This document shows positions 25,952 through 34,351 of a stretch of 64,000 nucleotides of DNA, piece by piece. Under the pieces are notes generated by a model, which did no database searches, was not told where the DNA came from, and worked only from the letters and a program-made list of their open reading frames with translations. Numbering within the stretch: the first letter of the stretch is position 1; every line of letters starts with the position of its first letter. The stretch lies in the NCBI RefSeq assembly GCF_900113735.1, contig NZ_FOQM01000004.1, positions 230,685 to 294,684 on the forward strand. Direction: 5' to 3'. A program made the position numbers and the translations under genes. The stretch comes from Bradyrhizobium sp. Gha (GTDB lineage: Bacteria; Pseudomonadota; Alphaproteobacteria; Rhizobiales; Xanthobacteraceae).

Positions 25952-27178
25952 TCAACCTTTCTTGACCAGCGGGCAGACGCTATCCTTGAGCGGGCGGAAC
26001 GCCTGCTCGCCGGGGATCACCTCGCGCAGCTTGTAGAAATCCCAATCGCCTTTCGACTCCGACGGCTTCTTCACCTCGTACACATACATGTCGTGCACCA
26101 TTCGACCGTCCTCGCGGATGCGGCCGTTCTTTGCGAAGAAATCGTTGATCGGCATCTCGCGCATCTTGCCCATCACGGCCTGGGCCTCGTCGGTGCCGGC
26201 GGCCTCGATCGCCTTGAGATAGTGCATGGTCGAGGAATAGTCGCCGGCGTCGCCCATATGGGGCATCCGCTTCATGCGCTCGTAGAAACGCTTGGACCAT
26301 GCACGCGTCTCGTCGTCGCGATCCCAGTAGAAGGCGTTCGTCAACACGAGCCCCTGCGCTGAGCTCAATCCGAGGCTCTTGATATCGGTGATCCAAACGA
26401 GCAACCCAGCAAGCGTCTGCCCTCCCTTTGGGATCCCAAACTCCTGGGCCGACTTGATCGTATTCACCAGGACGGCGCCCGACCCGGCGAGGCCGATGAC
26501 CTGGGCTTTTGACGACTGTGCTTGCAGCAGGAATGAAGATTGATCGAAGGTCTCAGGCGGGTATCGCGTCGATCCGACGACTTCGCCGCCCAAGCCCTTC
26601 ACGACGGCCGACGTATCGGCCTCCAGCGCATGTCCAAAGGCGTAGTCCGCCGTGAGAAAGTACCAGCTCTTCTGACCGCCTTTCAGCAGCCCGCTGCCCG
26701 TGCCGCGGGCAAGCGCGTAGGTGTCGTAGGCATAGTGAACGCTGTTGGGCGTGCACGCATCATTGGTGAGGCGCGATGAGCCCGACCCGTTGATGATCGC
26801 AATCCTGTTCTTCTCCTTTGCTAGCTGGGAAACGGTGAGCGCGATCGAGGAATTGATCAGGTTGGCAACCATGTCGACATGATCGACATCGAACCACTTC
26901 CGCGCCAACCCTGAGGCGATGTCCGGCTTGTTCTGGTGGTCGGCAACCAGCACCTCAATCGGCTTGCCCAGCACCTTACCGCCGAAATCCTCGACCGCCA
27001 TCTTCACCGCCGTCACGGCGCCCTCGCCAGACTCATGCGAGAACTGGCCGGACATATCGGTCAGCACGCCGATCTTCACGGCATCGTCTGACATCCCCGC
27101 GGTTTGCGCGCCGGCATGGTGTACCAACGCCACCATTGCCGCGGCTGCGATCAGAAATTTCTTCGCTCCCGACTTCAT
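25952..27178 (-). CDS. Branched-chain-amino-acid-type ABC substrate-binding protein (orphan)
   Basis: Periplasmic binding protein of the LivJ/PBP1 type, 408 aa from the ATG at 27178, which has GGGAGGA upstream. Signal peptide MKSGAKKFLIAAAAMVAL with cleavage near HHAGAQT; mature start DDAVKIGVLTDMSGQF is typical of the aromatic-acid and amide-binding subgroup. No permease or ATPase genes for it are in the window, so it must share a transporter elsewhere. It leads the operon with the dehydratase-like protein and CoxG. The upstream gap holds two copies of the shared 19-bp motif. The ligand is probably the organic acid activated by the nearby CoA ligase (inference). Confidence 0.9.
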   Translation of the reverse strand: MKSGAKKFLIAAAAMVALVHHAGAQTAGMSDDAVKIGVLTDMSGQFSHESGEGAVTAVKMAVEDFGGKVLGKPIEVLVADHQNKPDIASGLARKWFDVDHVDMVANLINSSIALTVSQLAKEKNRIAIINGSGSSRLTNDACTPNSVHYAYDTYALARGTGSGLLKGGQKSWYFLTADYAFGHALEADTSAVVKGLGGEVVGSTRYPPETFDQSSFLLQAQSSKAQVIGLAGSGAVLVNTIKSAQEFGIPKGGQTLAGLLVWITDIKSLGLSSAQGLVLTNAFYWDRDDETRAWSKRFYERMKRMPHMGDAGDYSSTMHYLKAIEAAGTDEAQAVMGKMREMPINDFFAKNGRIREDGRMVHDMYVYEVKKPSESKGDWDFYKLREVIPGEQAFRPLKDSVCPLVKKG

Positions 27179-27222
27179 GGCATTCCTCCCAAGGCAAATG
27201 GACCCGGTCCGATCGGCATTTA

Positions 27223-27283
27223 TTACATGCATAACTAGACTTTTGTTACATGCGTAACTAGACTAATTTTTCGAGGGAGTCAA
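27223..27283 (-). promoter_or_regulatory. Promoter and double operator of the binding-protein/dehydratase operon
   Basis: On the minus strand, TTGACT (27283-27278) and TAGTTA (27260-27255) are 17 bp apart, a plausible sigma70-type pair. The 19-bp element AGTCTAGTTATGCATGTAA occurs twice: one copy (27264-27246, with ACG for ATG) covers the -10 box, the other (27241-27223) lies just downstream. The copy at the -10 contains the inverted repeat GTTAC-ATGC-GTAAC. The same element covers the -10 of the hydroxylase operon near 36.07 kb, pointing to one repressor. Confidence 0.65.
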
Positions 27284-27361
27284 TCGTGCCGATGTGTTAA
27301 ACGAACTCCGACTTAGAAGGCGGCCTTCGAATGCTGGCCGCGCAGACGGATTGTCGAGGGA

Positions 27362-28405
27362 ATGCCTGCCATCGCGAAGCTCCAGACGACGACGCCATCG
27401 GCTCGGACGGCCGCGAAGGCGAGCAAAGCCCAAGCCGGCACTGCCCGGAACGAGCGGAATTGTTCAGTCGCACGCACGCTGGACATCGTATCCGACGCGT
27501 GGGCGTTCCTGATCATCCGCGAGGCATTCTTCGGCACACAGACCTTCGAGGCGTTCCGCTCAGCGCTCGGCATTCCCCGCGCAACACTGACTGATCGCCT
27601 GCGTAAGCTCACGCAACTCGCGATCTTCCGTCAGATCGCGCCTGGATCTTCTCTGCGCAAGGAATACCGTCTCACCAAGATGGGCTTCGATCTCTATCCG
27701 AGCTTCATCGCCCTTATGCAATTTGGCGATCGCTGGCTCGCCGGCGGCAAGCCCGCGCCATTAACGCTGGTTCACGTGAGTTGCAGATGCGACAGTCACC
27801 CGATTGTTGCGTGCTCGCATTGCGGCGAGCGCGTTAGCGCGCGCGATGCGAAATACCGGGACGGACCCGGCGCTGGGCGCCATGCCGCCAAGGCCGGCCG
27901 CAACACGAGGCGTGCCTCCGACGGCAACCGCTTCCAGCTTGGCCGTCCGAGCTCCGTCTCGCGCGCGCTCGAGATCATTGGCGACAAATGGAGCTTCATG
28001 GTCGTTCGCGAGGGCTTCTTCGGCAATCGACGCTACGACAAGATCCTGACTGAGCTTGAGATCGCGCCGAATATCCTGACCGACCGGCTCAACCGTCTCG
28101 TCACCAGCGGCGTACTTAGTCGCCGGCAATACCAGAGTTCGCCTGATCGCTACGAGTATCTTCTCACAGACATGGGGCGCGACCTCTATGGGCCCTTCAT
28201 CACCATGTTGCGATGGGGCGATCGTTGGCTGTCGAAGGGCAAACCGCCGCTGCTGCTCACCCACCTCACCTGCGGGCACGACTTCCATGCGTCGGTGAAC
28301 TGCGATTGCTGCAAGCAGCCGATCGTCGCGGCGGACATGCGCTACAGGCTGACCTACGATCCTAAAGCCTTCGGCGCCCTGGGACCGCGCTCCATCGACT
28401 CCTGA
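27362..28405 (+). CDS. Tandem HxlR-type regulator with two Cys/His sites
   Basis: 347-aa protein with two HxlR winged-helix domains: about residues 35-130 (CSVARTLDIVSDAWAFLIIRE) and about 198-295 (VSRALEIIGDKWSFMVVRE). Most HxlR proteins are about 110-150 aa with one domain. Each domain here is followed by the same pattern H-x2-C-x9-C-x2-C (H138, C141, C151, C154 and H301, C304, C314, C317), which looks like a metal site. A basic linker (GRHAAKAGRNTRR) joins the halves. It diverges from the binding-protein operon across the two operator copies and is the obvious regulator of both catabolic operons. The spacing of GAGGGA to the ATG is short, so the start is not certain. Confidence 0.88.
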   Translation: MPAIAKLQTTTPSARTAAKASKAQAGTARNERNCSVARTLDIVSDAWAFLIIREAFFGTQTFEAFRSALGIPRATLTDRLRKLTQLAIFRQIAPGSSLRKEYRLTKMGFDLYPSFIALMQFGDRWLAGGKPAPLTLVHVSCRCDSHPIVACSHCGERVSARDAKYRDGPGAGRHAAKAGRNTRRASDGNRFQLGRPSSVSRALEIIGDKWSFMVVREGFFGNRRYDKILTELEIAPNILTDRLNRLVTSGVLSRRQYQSSPDRYEYLLTDMGRDLYGPFITMLRWGDRWLSKGKPPLLLTHLTCGHDFHASVNCDCCKQPIVAADMRYRLTYDPKAFGALGPRSIDS

Positions 28406-28412
28406 TTGCACC

Positions 28413-29954
28413 CTACGCCCGGCCCAGCGCCTCGACCAGCTTGAAGCGCATGATCTTCCCTGATCCTGTACGCGGAATCTCGGAGACGAGGTGGGTGGCT
28501 TCTGGAATCTTGTAGGATGAGAGATAGGCTTTGCAGTGGTCCATCAACGAGGCGACGTCGAGCTCATTGGTCTTAGCCACGACAAAGAGACAGGGGACTT
28601 CACCGAGTGTGGCGTGCCTGATCCCGACGACCGCACAATCCGTCACCTGCGGATGCCGTACCACGACCTCCTCGATCTCGGCCGGCGCGATGTTCTGCCC
28701 GCCGCGAATGATCAGCTCCTTGATCCGGCCGGTGATGGTCAGATAGCCGCTGGCGTCTGACTTGGCGAGATCACCGGTGTGGTACCAGCCCTTTCGCAAG
28801 GCCGACGCGGTTTCCGCCGGCTTGTTATAGTAGCCGTGCATCAGATTTGGTCCGCGCACGATCAGCTCACCCTCCTCACCGGTCGGGACATCCTCCAGCG
28901 AGGATGGATCGACGATACGCACGGCAAGGCCTGGCACTGGCAGCCCACACGATCCCATTGGCCGGGCTCCGTGCAGCCAGTTCATCGTGATCATGGTGGA
29001 CGTTTCGGTGATGCCGTAACCATCGAGCAGCCGAGCCTTGAAGCGCTGCTCGAACGCCTTGTTCAGGGCTGCCGGCAGAATGGCGCCGGCGGAGATGCAG
29101 AGGCGGATTGAACCGAGCCGTTCGAGGCCGATCTCCTTGGCCCGATGCAGGAGATAGTGGAACATCGTCGGCACGCCGGGCAGGACGGAATACTTCCCGG
29201 TCTGCAACAGATCGAGAACCTGCTGCGGCGAAAATTTCTCCATAATGTGCTCGCTCGCACCAACCGCGAGGACACCGAGCACCGACAGGTTGAGACCGTA
29301 GGAGTGAAACAGCGGCAGCGGCGACAGCACCACATCCTTCTCGGTCAACTCGCAGATCGGCGCCCAGCATGCCGCGGCGATCCACAACATGCCTCGCAGC
29401 GACAACAGCACGCCCTTGGCTCGGCCCGTGGTGCCGGAGGTGTAGATAATGAAGGAAGCGCGATCGATGTCGTCGGGATCGAGCGGGTTGGTCGCCTCAC
29501 CCCTTGCCAGATCCGTCAGCGTAGACCCGGCGTTCGCTGCATCCGGCCCGGTAAAAATAACTGAGGGCGGTATCGGTGCCTCACGACAAAACTTTGCGAT
29601 CAACTCCTTCCGCGCCGCCGCGGTGATGACAAGGCTGCAGCCGGCATCACTCAGGCGGTAGCTGATCTCACCTTCTGCGGCGTCAAAGCTGATGGGCACC
29701 ACGACCGCGCCGGCGCGCAATGCGGCGAGACATGATTCGATCCAATCGACGCCGTTCGGCAGATACAGCGCAACCTTATCGCCCTCTCGCAAACCGGCCT
29801 TCGCCAGATTCGCCGCGATCGAGGCGGTGCGCGTTGCAAGTTCCGCGTATGTGACGGACCGTAACGAATCCCAGTATGCAACCTGCGCCGGCCGCTGTTT
29901 CGCGTGACGACCGAGCAGCGTTGCGATGGGCGCAATCAGATCAACATGCAGCAT
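28413..29954 (-). CDS. AMP-dependent acyl-CoA synthetase/ligase
   Basis: ANL-superfamily enzyme of 513 aa activating a carboxylic acid to its CoA thioester through an adenylate. Motifs: P-loop YTSGTTGRAKGV (171-182), GYGITETSTM near 315, hinge TGDLAKSDASGYLTITGRIKE near 400, and the catalytic lysine region RTGSGKIMRFKL near 500. GGAG lies 9 nt before the ATG. It is last of a seven-gene operon (hydratase, hydroxylase subunits, MBL hydrolase, SDR, ligase). It should carry out the entry step of the pathway; the nature of the acid (aromatic, alicyclic or short-chain) is not readable. Confidence 0.92.
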   Translation of the reverse strand: MLHVDLIAPIATLLGRHAKQRPAQVAYWDSLRSVTYAELATRTASIAANLAKAGLREGDKVALYLPNGVDWIESCLAALRAGAVVVPISFDAAEGEISYRLSDAGCSLVITAAARKELIAKFCREAPIPPSVIFTGPDAANAGSTLTDLARGEATNPLDPDDIDRASFIIYTSGTTGRAKGVLLSLRGMLWIAAACWAPICELTEKDVVLSPLPLFHSYGLNLSVLGVLAVGASEHIMEKFSPQQVLDLLQTGKYSVLPGVPTMFHYLLHRAKEIGLERLGSIRLCISAGAILPAALNKAFEQRFKARLLDGYGITETSTMITMNWLHGARPMGSCGLPVPGLAVRIVDPSSLEDVPTGEEGELIVRGPNLMHGYYNKPAETASALRKGWYHTGDLAKSDASGYLTITGRIKELIIRGGQNIAPAEIEEVVVRHPQVTDCAVVGIRHATLGEVPCLFVVAKTNELDVASLMDHCKAYLSSYKIPEATHLVSEIPRTGSGKIMRFKLVEALGRA

Positions 29955-29966
29955 CGTCGTTCTCTC

Positions 29967-30716
29967 CTAGACCATACTGTATCCACCGTTGACGCTGATG
30001 ACCTGTCCCGTGATCCAGCTCCCGGCATCGGACGCCAATAGCGTGACCAAGGGGGCGACGTCTGAGGGCAATCCCAGCCGTCGGATGGCATAGGCCTTGA
30101 CCAACTTGTCGCGGTTTGCGTCCACCCATGTCTTGTCGTGGGCGGTCTCGATCAAGCCAAGCGAGATGGAATTGGCCGTCACGCCAGAGCGGCCCCATTC
30201 GCGCGCCAACGACTTCATCAGTGCGATGGTACCTGCGCGTGCGGCGGCCCCGAGCGCAAGACCGGACTCGCCGACCCGCGAGGAATCTCCCATGATGGAA
30301 ATTATCCGGCCGCGGCCTGAGGCCTCGAGCAGCGGCCCGGCACTATGCGAACAGTTCAGCGCCCCATAGAGACAAGTATCGATCTGCTTCTTCCAGTCTT
30401 CCGGCGAGCTTTCGCTGAAGCGCTTGCGGAACACGAGCCCGGCGTTGTTGACGAGGATGTCGAGCCCGCCGAAGTCGCTCTTGATGTTCGCGACCATTGC
30501 CCGAACAACCTCCGCGTCCGATATGTCTGCCCGATAGGCCTTCGCCTTGCCGCCGGCCTTTTCGATCTCGGCAACTACCGCGTCGGCCTCTGCTTTCGAG
30601 CTGTGATAATTGACCGCAACGCTCGCGCCCTTTTCCGCCAGCATCTTCGAGATCGCGGCGCCAACATCCCGTCCTCCCCCCGTCACGAGGGCGACACGTC
30701 CCTTGAGATCACTCAT
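29967..30716 (-). CDS. SDR-family protein lacking the catalytic Tyr/Lys motif
   Basis: 249-aa short-chain dehydrogenase fold with an intact cofactor motif TGGGRDVG (12-19), NNAG (90-93) and the FabG-like C-terminal SVNGGYSMV. The active-site YxxxK is missing: the aligned stretch reads LGAAARAG (155-162), putting Gly or Leu at the tyrosine and Arg (R160) at the lysine. The fold is otherwise undamaged and the gene sits tightly in the operon (8-bp overlap upstream, 12 bp downstream), so it is probably functional in another way, for example as a binding partner or with different chemistry. Confidence 0.85.
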   Translation of the reverse strand: MSDLKGRVALVTGGGRDVGAAISKMLAEKGASVAVNYHSSKAEADAVVAEIEKAGGKAKAYRADISDAEVVRAMVANIKSDFGGLDILVNNAGLVFRKRFSESSPEDWKKQIDTCLYGALNCSHSAGPLLEASGRGRIISIMGDSSRVGESGLALGAAARAGTIALMKSLAREWGRSGVTANSISLGLIETAHDKTWVDANRDKLVKAYAIRRLGLPSDVAPLVTLLASDAGSWITGQVISVNGGYSMV

Positions 30717-33117
30717 CTGCTTTTCCTCTTGATTTGAGCCTGGCCTGCTCCATGAGCTTGAAGATGCGCTCCGGAGTCATTGGAAGAATGGACACCTCGA
30801 TATCGAGCGGCGACAACGCGTCGGCGATTGCATTCGCAATGGCGGCCGGTGCGCCGATTGTGCCGCCCTCGCCCATGCCGCGGAATCCACCAGCCACCGC
30901 GGACTCGCTTTCGATGTGGACGACGTCCACCACCGGAACTTCGGGCGCCGACGGGATCACATAATCGACGAGACTCGCGCTCAGAAGCTGACCATCGTCG
31001 TCGTAGACCAATTCCTCGAACAGCGCCGCCCCGATACCTTGCGCCACACCGCCATGCACCTGACCATCAACAATCATCGGATTGATGATCCGGCCGCAAT
31101 CCTCGGCGACCACATACTTCAGTATGCGGACGAAACATGTCGCCGGATCGATTTCCACCGCGGCAATGTGGGTCGCCGCCGCGGTCGTTCCATTGATGGG
31201 ATCGTAGGTGTATGTCGCGGTCAGTTCCTCGCGCGCCTCGACCGGGAGCGTCTTCATATCGGAATAGACCGCCTTTGCGATCTGCTTGAAGGTCACCGCA
31301 CGATCGGTACCGAGCACAACGGCTTTGCCTTCAGAAACCTCGATGTCGTCCTGATTGGCCTCCAGGAGATGAGAGGAAACTCGCTTGATCTTTTCCTGGA
31401 GTATGCGCGATGCATGCTTGGCAGCACCGCCGCCGAGCACCGCGCTGCGACTTGCGTAGGTCCCGGTCGACATCGGGACCTCGTCGCTGTCTCCCTGAAT
31501 GACGCGGACATCCTCGAACCGCGCGCCGAGATCATCGGCCACGATCTGCGCCAGCGTCGTTTCGAGCCCCTGTCCGTGAGAGGCCACACCGAATGCGGCC
31601 GTGATGGCGCCGGTCGAATCAATCGTGATCTTCGCCGTCTCCGAGCCAGTGTTGATCGGCATACCCGGTGCGACGGCAATCCGAGATCCGATGCCGGTCA
31701 GTTCTGCGTAAGAAGCGATACCGATGCCTAACAATCGGCCGTGGTTGCGTGCGTCGGCTTGCTGGATCCTGAGCTGTTCATAGTTCGCTGCCTCAGCGGC
31801 GGCATCCAGGCATTCGAGGAAGCCCGTCTTGTCCCATATGATTCCGGACGCGATCCGGTACGGGAAATCTTCAGGCCGGACCAGGTTGCGACGCCTGACT
31901 TCCAAAGGATCGAGGCCGAGCGCCTTAGCGCCAAGGTCCATCAAGCGCTCGGCGACGAAGGTCGACATCGGCCGGCCAACCCCACGATAGGGACCGGTGG
32001 GCGGCTTGCAGGTGGCAACGCCGCGGACCGATCCCCGATACGATCCGATCTTGTAGGGGCCGGGAAGGAAGCTGACGACCTGAACCGGCTCCAGCCCGCA
32101 GGTCCATGGATAGATCGAATAGGCGCCGACATCGCCGATGACATCGGCTTGCAGCGAGGTCGCGACGCCATTGGCATCGAATCCCATCTCGGCCTCGACG
32201 ATCTCGGCGAAGGCTTGGCTGGAACTGCTGACGTCCTCCAGACGATCCGCCGTCCACTTCAAAGAGCGGCCGAGCTTGCGGGCGGCGATGCAGATCAGGA
32301 GCTCCTCCGGATAGAGCGACCCTTTTGATCCGAAACTTCCACCGACATCGGGCGCCACCACGCGCAGGCGGTGGCCTGGAAGGCCGAGCGACTCCGAAAT
32401 CGCGTCACGCACGATTCCGGGAATATTTGATGACGTATACAGTGTGATAGCGTCTCGCCGTTTCTCGTACTCGGCCGTGTAGCTTCGGGGCTCCATCGCA
32501 AGCGGAGCCTTGCGGGTCATTTCAAAACGGCCACCTACCCTCACCACAGCGGCCTCGAGGTCGCCCGCGACGTCACCCTTCCTGAATTCGCGCGCGATCA
32601 GGACGTTGGTGCCAGCCTCTTCGTGCAGCAGCGCTGCGTCATCTGCGACGGCGAGCTCCGCGCGCGATAACGCACCAAGCGGCTCATAGTCGACCTCGAT
32701 CAACTCGAGTGCATCCTCCGCAAGATATCGCGAGGTGGCGATGACGGCAGCAACCGCCTCGCCGACATAGCGAACCTTGCCGGAGGCAAGAGGCATGATC
32801 GGAGTCGCGTAGTAATTCGCCATCCGCGAAAACGGAATCACCGGCTTGAAGTCGCCCGAGATGCTTTCCGCGGTGAACACCGCAACCACGCCCGGTGATG
32901 CCTGCGCTACGGCAGTATCGATCCGCGCGATCAGCGCATGTGGCTGCCCACTGCGAAGAAAGGCGATGTGAAGCGGCCGGTCAGGCTTCCGGTCGGCGCT
33001 GTATTCGCCGCGACCGGTCAGCAGCCGCAGGTCCTCTGTACGCTTGATAGACGCGCCGACATTCCGCGGTCGCACGACATCCGATGGCTGCGCGCGCATG
33101 TCGTTACTCATAGCCAT
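30709..33117 (-). CDS. Molybdenum hydroxylase large (molybdopterin-binding) subunit
   Basis: 802-aa xanthine-dehydrogenase-family large subunit. The N-terminal domain begins GASIKRTEDLRLLTGRGEYSAD; molybdopterin-binding segments include DVGGSFGSKG near residue 270, PTGPYRGVGRP near 380 and HGQGLETT near 520. The C-terminal GMGEGGTIGAP (near 760) carries the active-site glutamate. The CO dehydrogenase loop AYRCSFR is absent (PYRGVGRP instead), so this is a hydroxylase or dehydrogenase of an organic substrate. I chose the ATG at 33117 for its AAGGGA site; it overlaps the MBL gene by 14 bp. Small and medium subunits are encoded just upstream, separated by the MBL gene. Confidence 0.92.
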   Translation of the reverse strand: MAMSNDMRAQPSDVVRPRNVGASIKRTEDLRLLTGRGEYSADRKPDRPLHIAFLRSGQPHALIARIDTAVAQASPGVVAVFTAESISGDFKPVIPFSRMANYYATPIMPLASGKVRYVGEAVAAVIATSRYLAEDALELIEVDYEPLGALSRAELAVADDAALLHEEAGTNVLIAREFRKGDVAGDLEAAVVRVGGRFEMTRKAPLAMEPRSYTAEYEKRRDAITLYTSSNIPGIVRDAISESLGLPGHRLRVVAPDVGGSFGSKGSLYPEELLICIAARKLGRSLKWTADRLEDVSSSSQAFAEIVEAEMGFDANGVATSLQADVIGDVGAYSIYPWTCGLEPVQVVSFLPGPYKIGSYRGSVRGVATCKPPTGPYRGVGRPMSTFVAERLMDLGAKALGLDPLEVRRRNLVRPEDFPYRIASGIIWDKTGFLECLDAAAEAANYEQLRIQQADARNHGRLLGIGIASYAELTGIGSRIAVAPGMPINTGSETAKITIDSTGAITAAFGVASHGQGLETTLAQIVADDLGARFEDVRVIQGDSDEVPMSTGTYASRSAVLGGGAAKHASRILQEKIKRVSSHLLEANQDDIEVSEGKAVVLGTDRAVTFKQIAKAVYSDMKTLPVEAREELTATYTYDPINGTTAAATHIAAVEIDPATCFVRILKYVVAEDCGRIINPMIVDGQVHGGVAQGIGAALFEELVYDDDGQLLSASLVDYVIPSAPEVPVVDVVHIESESAVAGGFRGMGEGGTIGAPAAIANAIADALSPLDIEVSILPMTPERIFKLMEQARLKSRGKADE

Positions 33118-33865
33118 CGATTCCCTTGCGTAGGCCTTGCCACTGCCGGTCGTCATGGCCGCAGATCACCGCCGCACCGGCGTTCTCGATCCGCCGCACT
33201 TCTGCGAACGTCTTAAGCTGCTCCTCGACGTTCCAGGTATTGCGAGGCGCGGTATCGGCGTCGAGGTTTTGACGCAGGCTGACCGCGTCCGAAGCGAGCA
33301 GAAACTGACCGTCGCGGTCGAGGCTTACCAGCGCACCGACGGAGCCCGGCGTATGGCCGGGCAGCGGCACCAGGATGACGCTGGCATCCCCGAAGAGATC
33401 CTTCTCGCCGTGCACTGGCTCGATAGGCTGGCCGTAGTCCCAATCCGCGCGGAGATAGCCCGCAGCTTCCGAACCCTGTGCGTTTGCGGCGTCAATCTCT
33501 TTGGCATGGGCGAGGATCGTGGCCTTGCGGAAGAACTGATTGCAGCCGCAATGATCGGGGTGGAAATGAGAGTTGACGATGACATCGATATCGTCCGGCT
33601 CCAGCCCGACACAGGCAAGGCTCGGGAGCAAGGTCTCGTTCGCGCTCATTAGCGGTTTCATGACTTTGGCGAGCGATCCCCAGCGCTCCTCCGCATGGTC
33701 GACCACCGACGGGTGGCAGCCGGTGTCGAACAGCACATTACCCTGCTTGTGCCGGATCAGGGCGCTGCTGACCGGGAGATCAATCATCTCGCTGCGGTCG
33801 GCGCCGGCCACGTATATGCTCTTCTTCATGCGAAGGCGCCCGGCGGGAAGAAAGTTCAACTTCAT
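33104..33865 (-). CDS. Metallo-beta-lactamase-fold hydrolase inside the hydroxylase operon
   Basis: 253-aa MBL-fold protein with SHFHPDH (H100, H102, D104, H105), a later PLPGHTPGS histidine near 170, SDAV aspartate near 193 and a C-terminal CGHDD. It resembles the lactonase branch (the N-terminal LPAGRLRMKKSIYV is typical). It overlaps the genes on both sides (4 bp with the small subunit, 14 bp with the large one), so it separates hydroxylase subunits and is strictly co-expressed. It may hydrolyse a lactone or thioester intermediate produced by the hydroxylase. Only distantly similar to the lactonase at 14.4 kb. Confidence 0.87.
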   Translation of the reverse strand: MKLNFLPAGRLRMKKSIYVAGADRSEMIDLPVSSALIRHKQGNVLFDTGCHPSVVDHAEERWGSLAKVMKPLMSANETLLPSLACVGLEPDDIDVIVNSHFHPDHCGCNQFFRKATILAHAKEIDAANAQGSEAAGYLRADWDYGQPIEPVHGEKDLFGDASVILVPLPGHTPGSVGALVSLDRDGQFLLASDAVSLRQNLDADTAPRNTWNVEEQLKTFAEVRRIENAGAAVICGHDDRQWQGLRKGIDGYE

Positions 33866-34344
33866 GACGTTTTCTCCGCACGCATCGCAGCCGCGCTCCT
33901 GATCGCGGCAACAATATTCTGGTATCCGGTGCAGCGGCAGAGATTGCCCGATAATCCTTCCCTGATCTCATCGTCGGTCGCGAGCGGGTATTTGCGGAGC
34001 AAATCTTCGCCGGTGATCAGCATGCCCGGCGTACAGAAGCCGCACTGAAGCCCGTGATGCTCGCGAAATTGGGCTTGCAGCTCGTTGAGCACATCAGGGG
34101 TCCCAAGGCCTTCCACTGTCGTGATCTCCGCGCCGTTGGCCTGAACGGCGAGCATGAGGCAAGAGCGGACGCTGTCGCCGTTCACAAGCACGGTGCATGC
34201 ACCGCAAACACCGTGCTCGCATCCGACGTGGGTCCCCGTCAGCCCCAGCGTTTCGCGCAGGAAGTCGGACAATAGGAGGCGCGGCTCGACGTCCGATTCG
34301 TCGTACTTCGTGCCGTTGACGGTTACCGATACTGTCGCAGTCAT
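33862..34344 (-). CDS. Molybdenum hydroxylase small [2Fe-2S] subunit
   Basis: 160-aa iron-sulfur subunit. The plant-type cluster is bound by C42, C47, C50 (GCEHGVCGAC) and C62; the second cluster by C101, C104 (CGFCTPG), C136 and C138 (CRCTGY). These eight cysteines are the full expected set. It shuttles electrons from the molybdenum subunit to the FAD subunit. The frame is open further upstream, but the ATG at 34344 gives the normal length and lies 7 bp after the medium-subunit gene. Confidence 0.94.
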   Translation of the reverse strand: MTATVSVTVNGTKYDESDVEPRLLLSDFLRETLGLTGTHVGCEHGVCGACTVLVNGDSVRSCLMLAVQANGAEITTVEGLGTPDVLNELQAQFREHHGLQCGFCTPGMLITGEDLLRKYPLATDDEIREGLSGNLCRCTGYQNIVAAIRSAAAMRAEKTS

Positions 34345-34351
34345 CGCCGGA

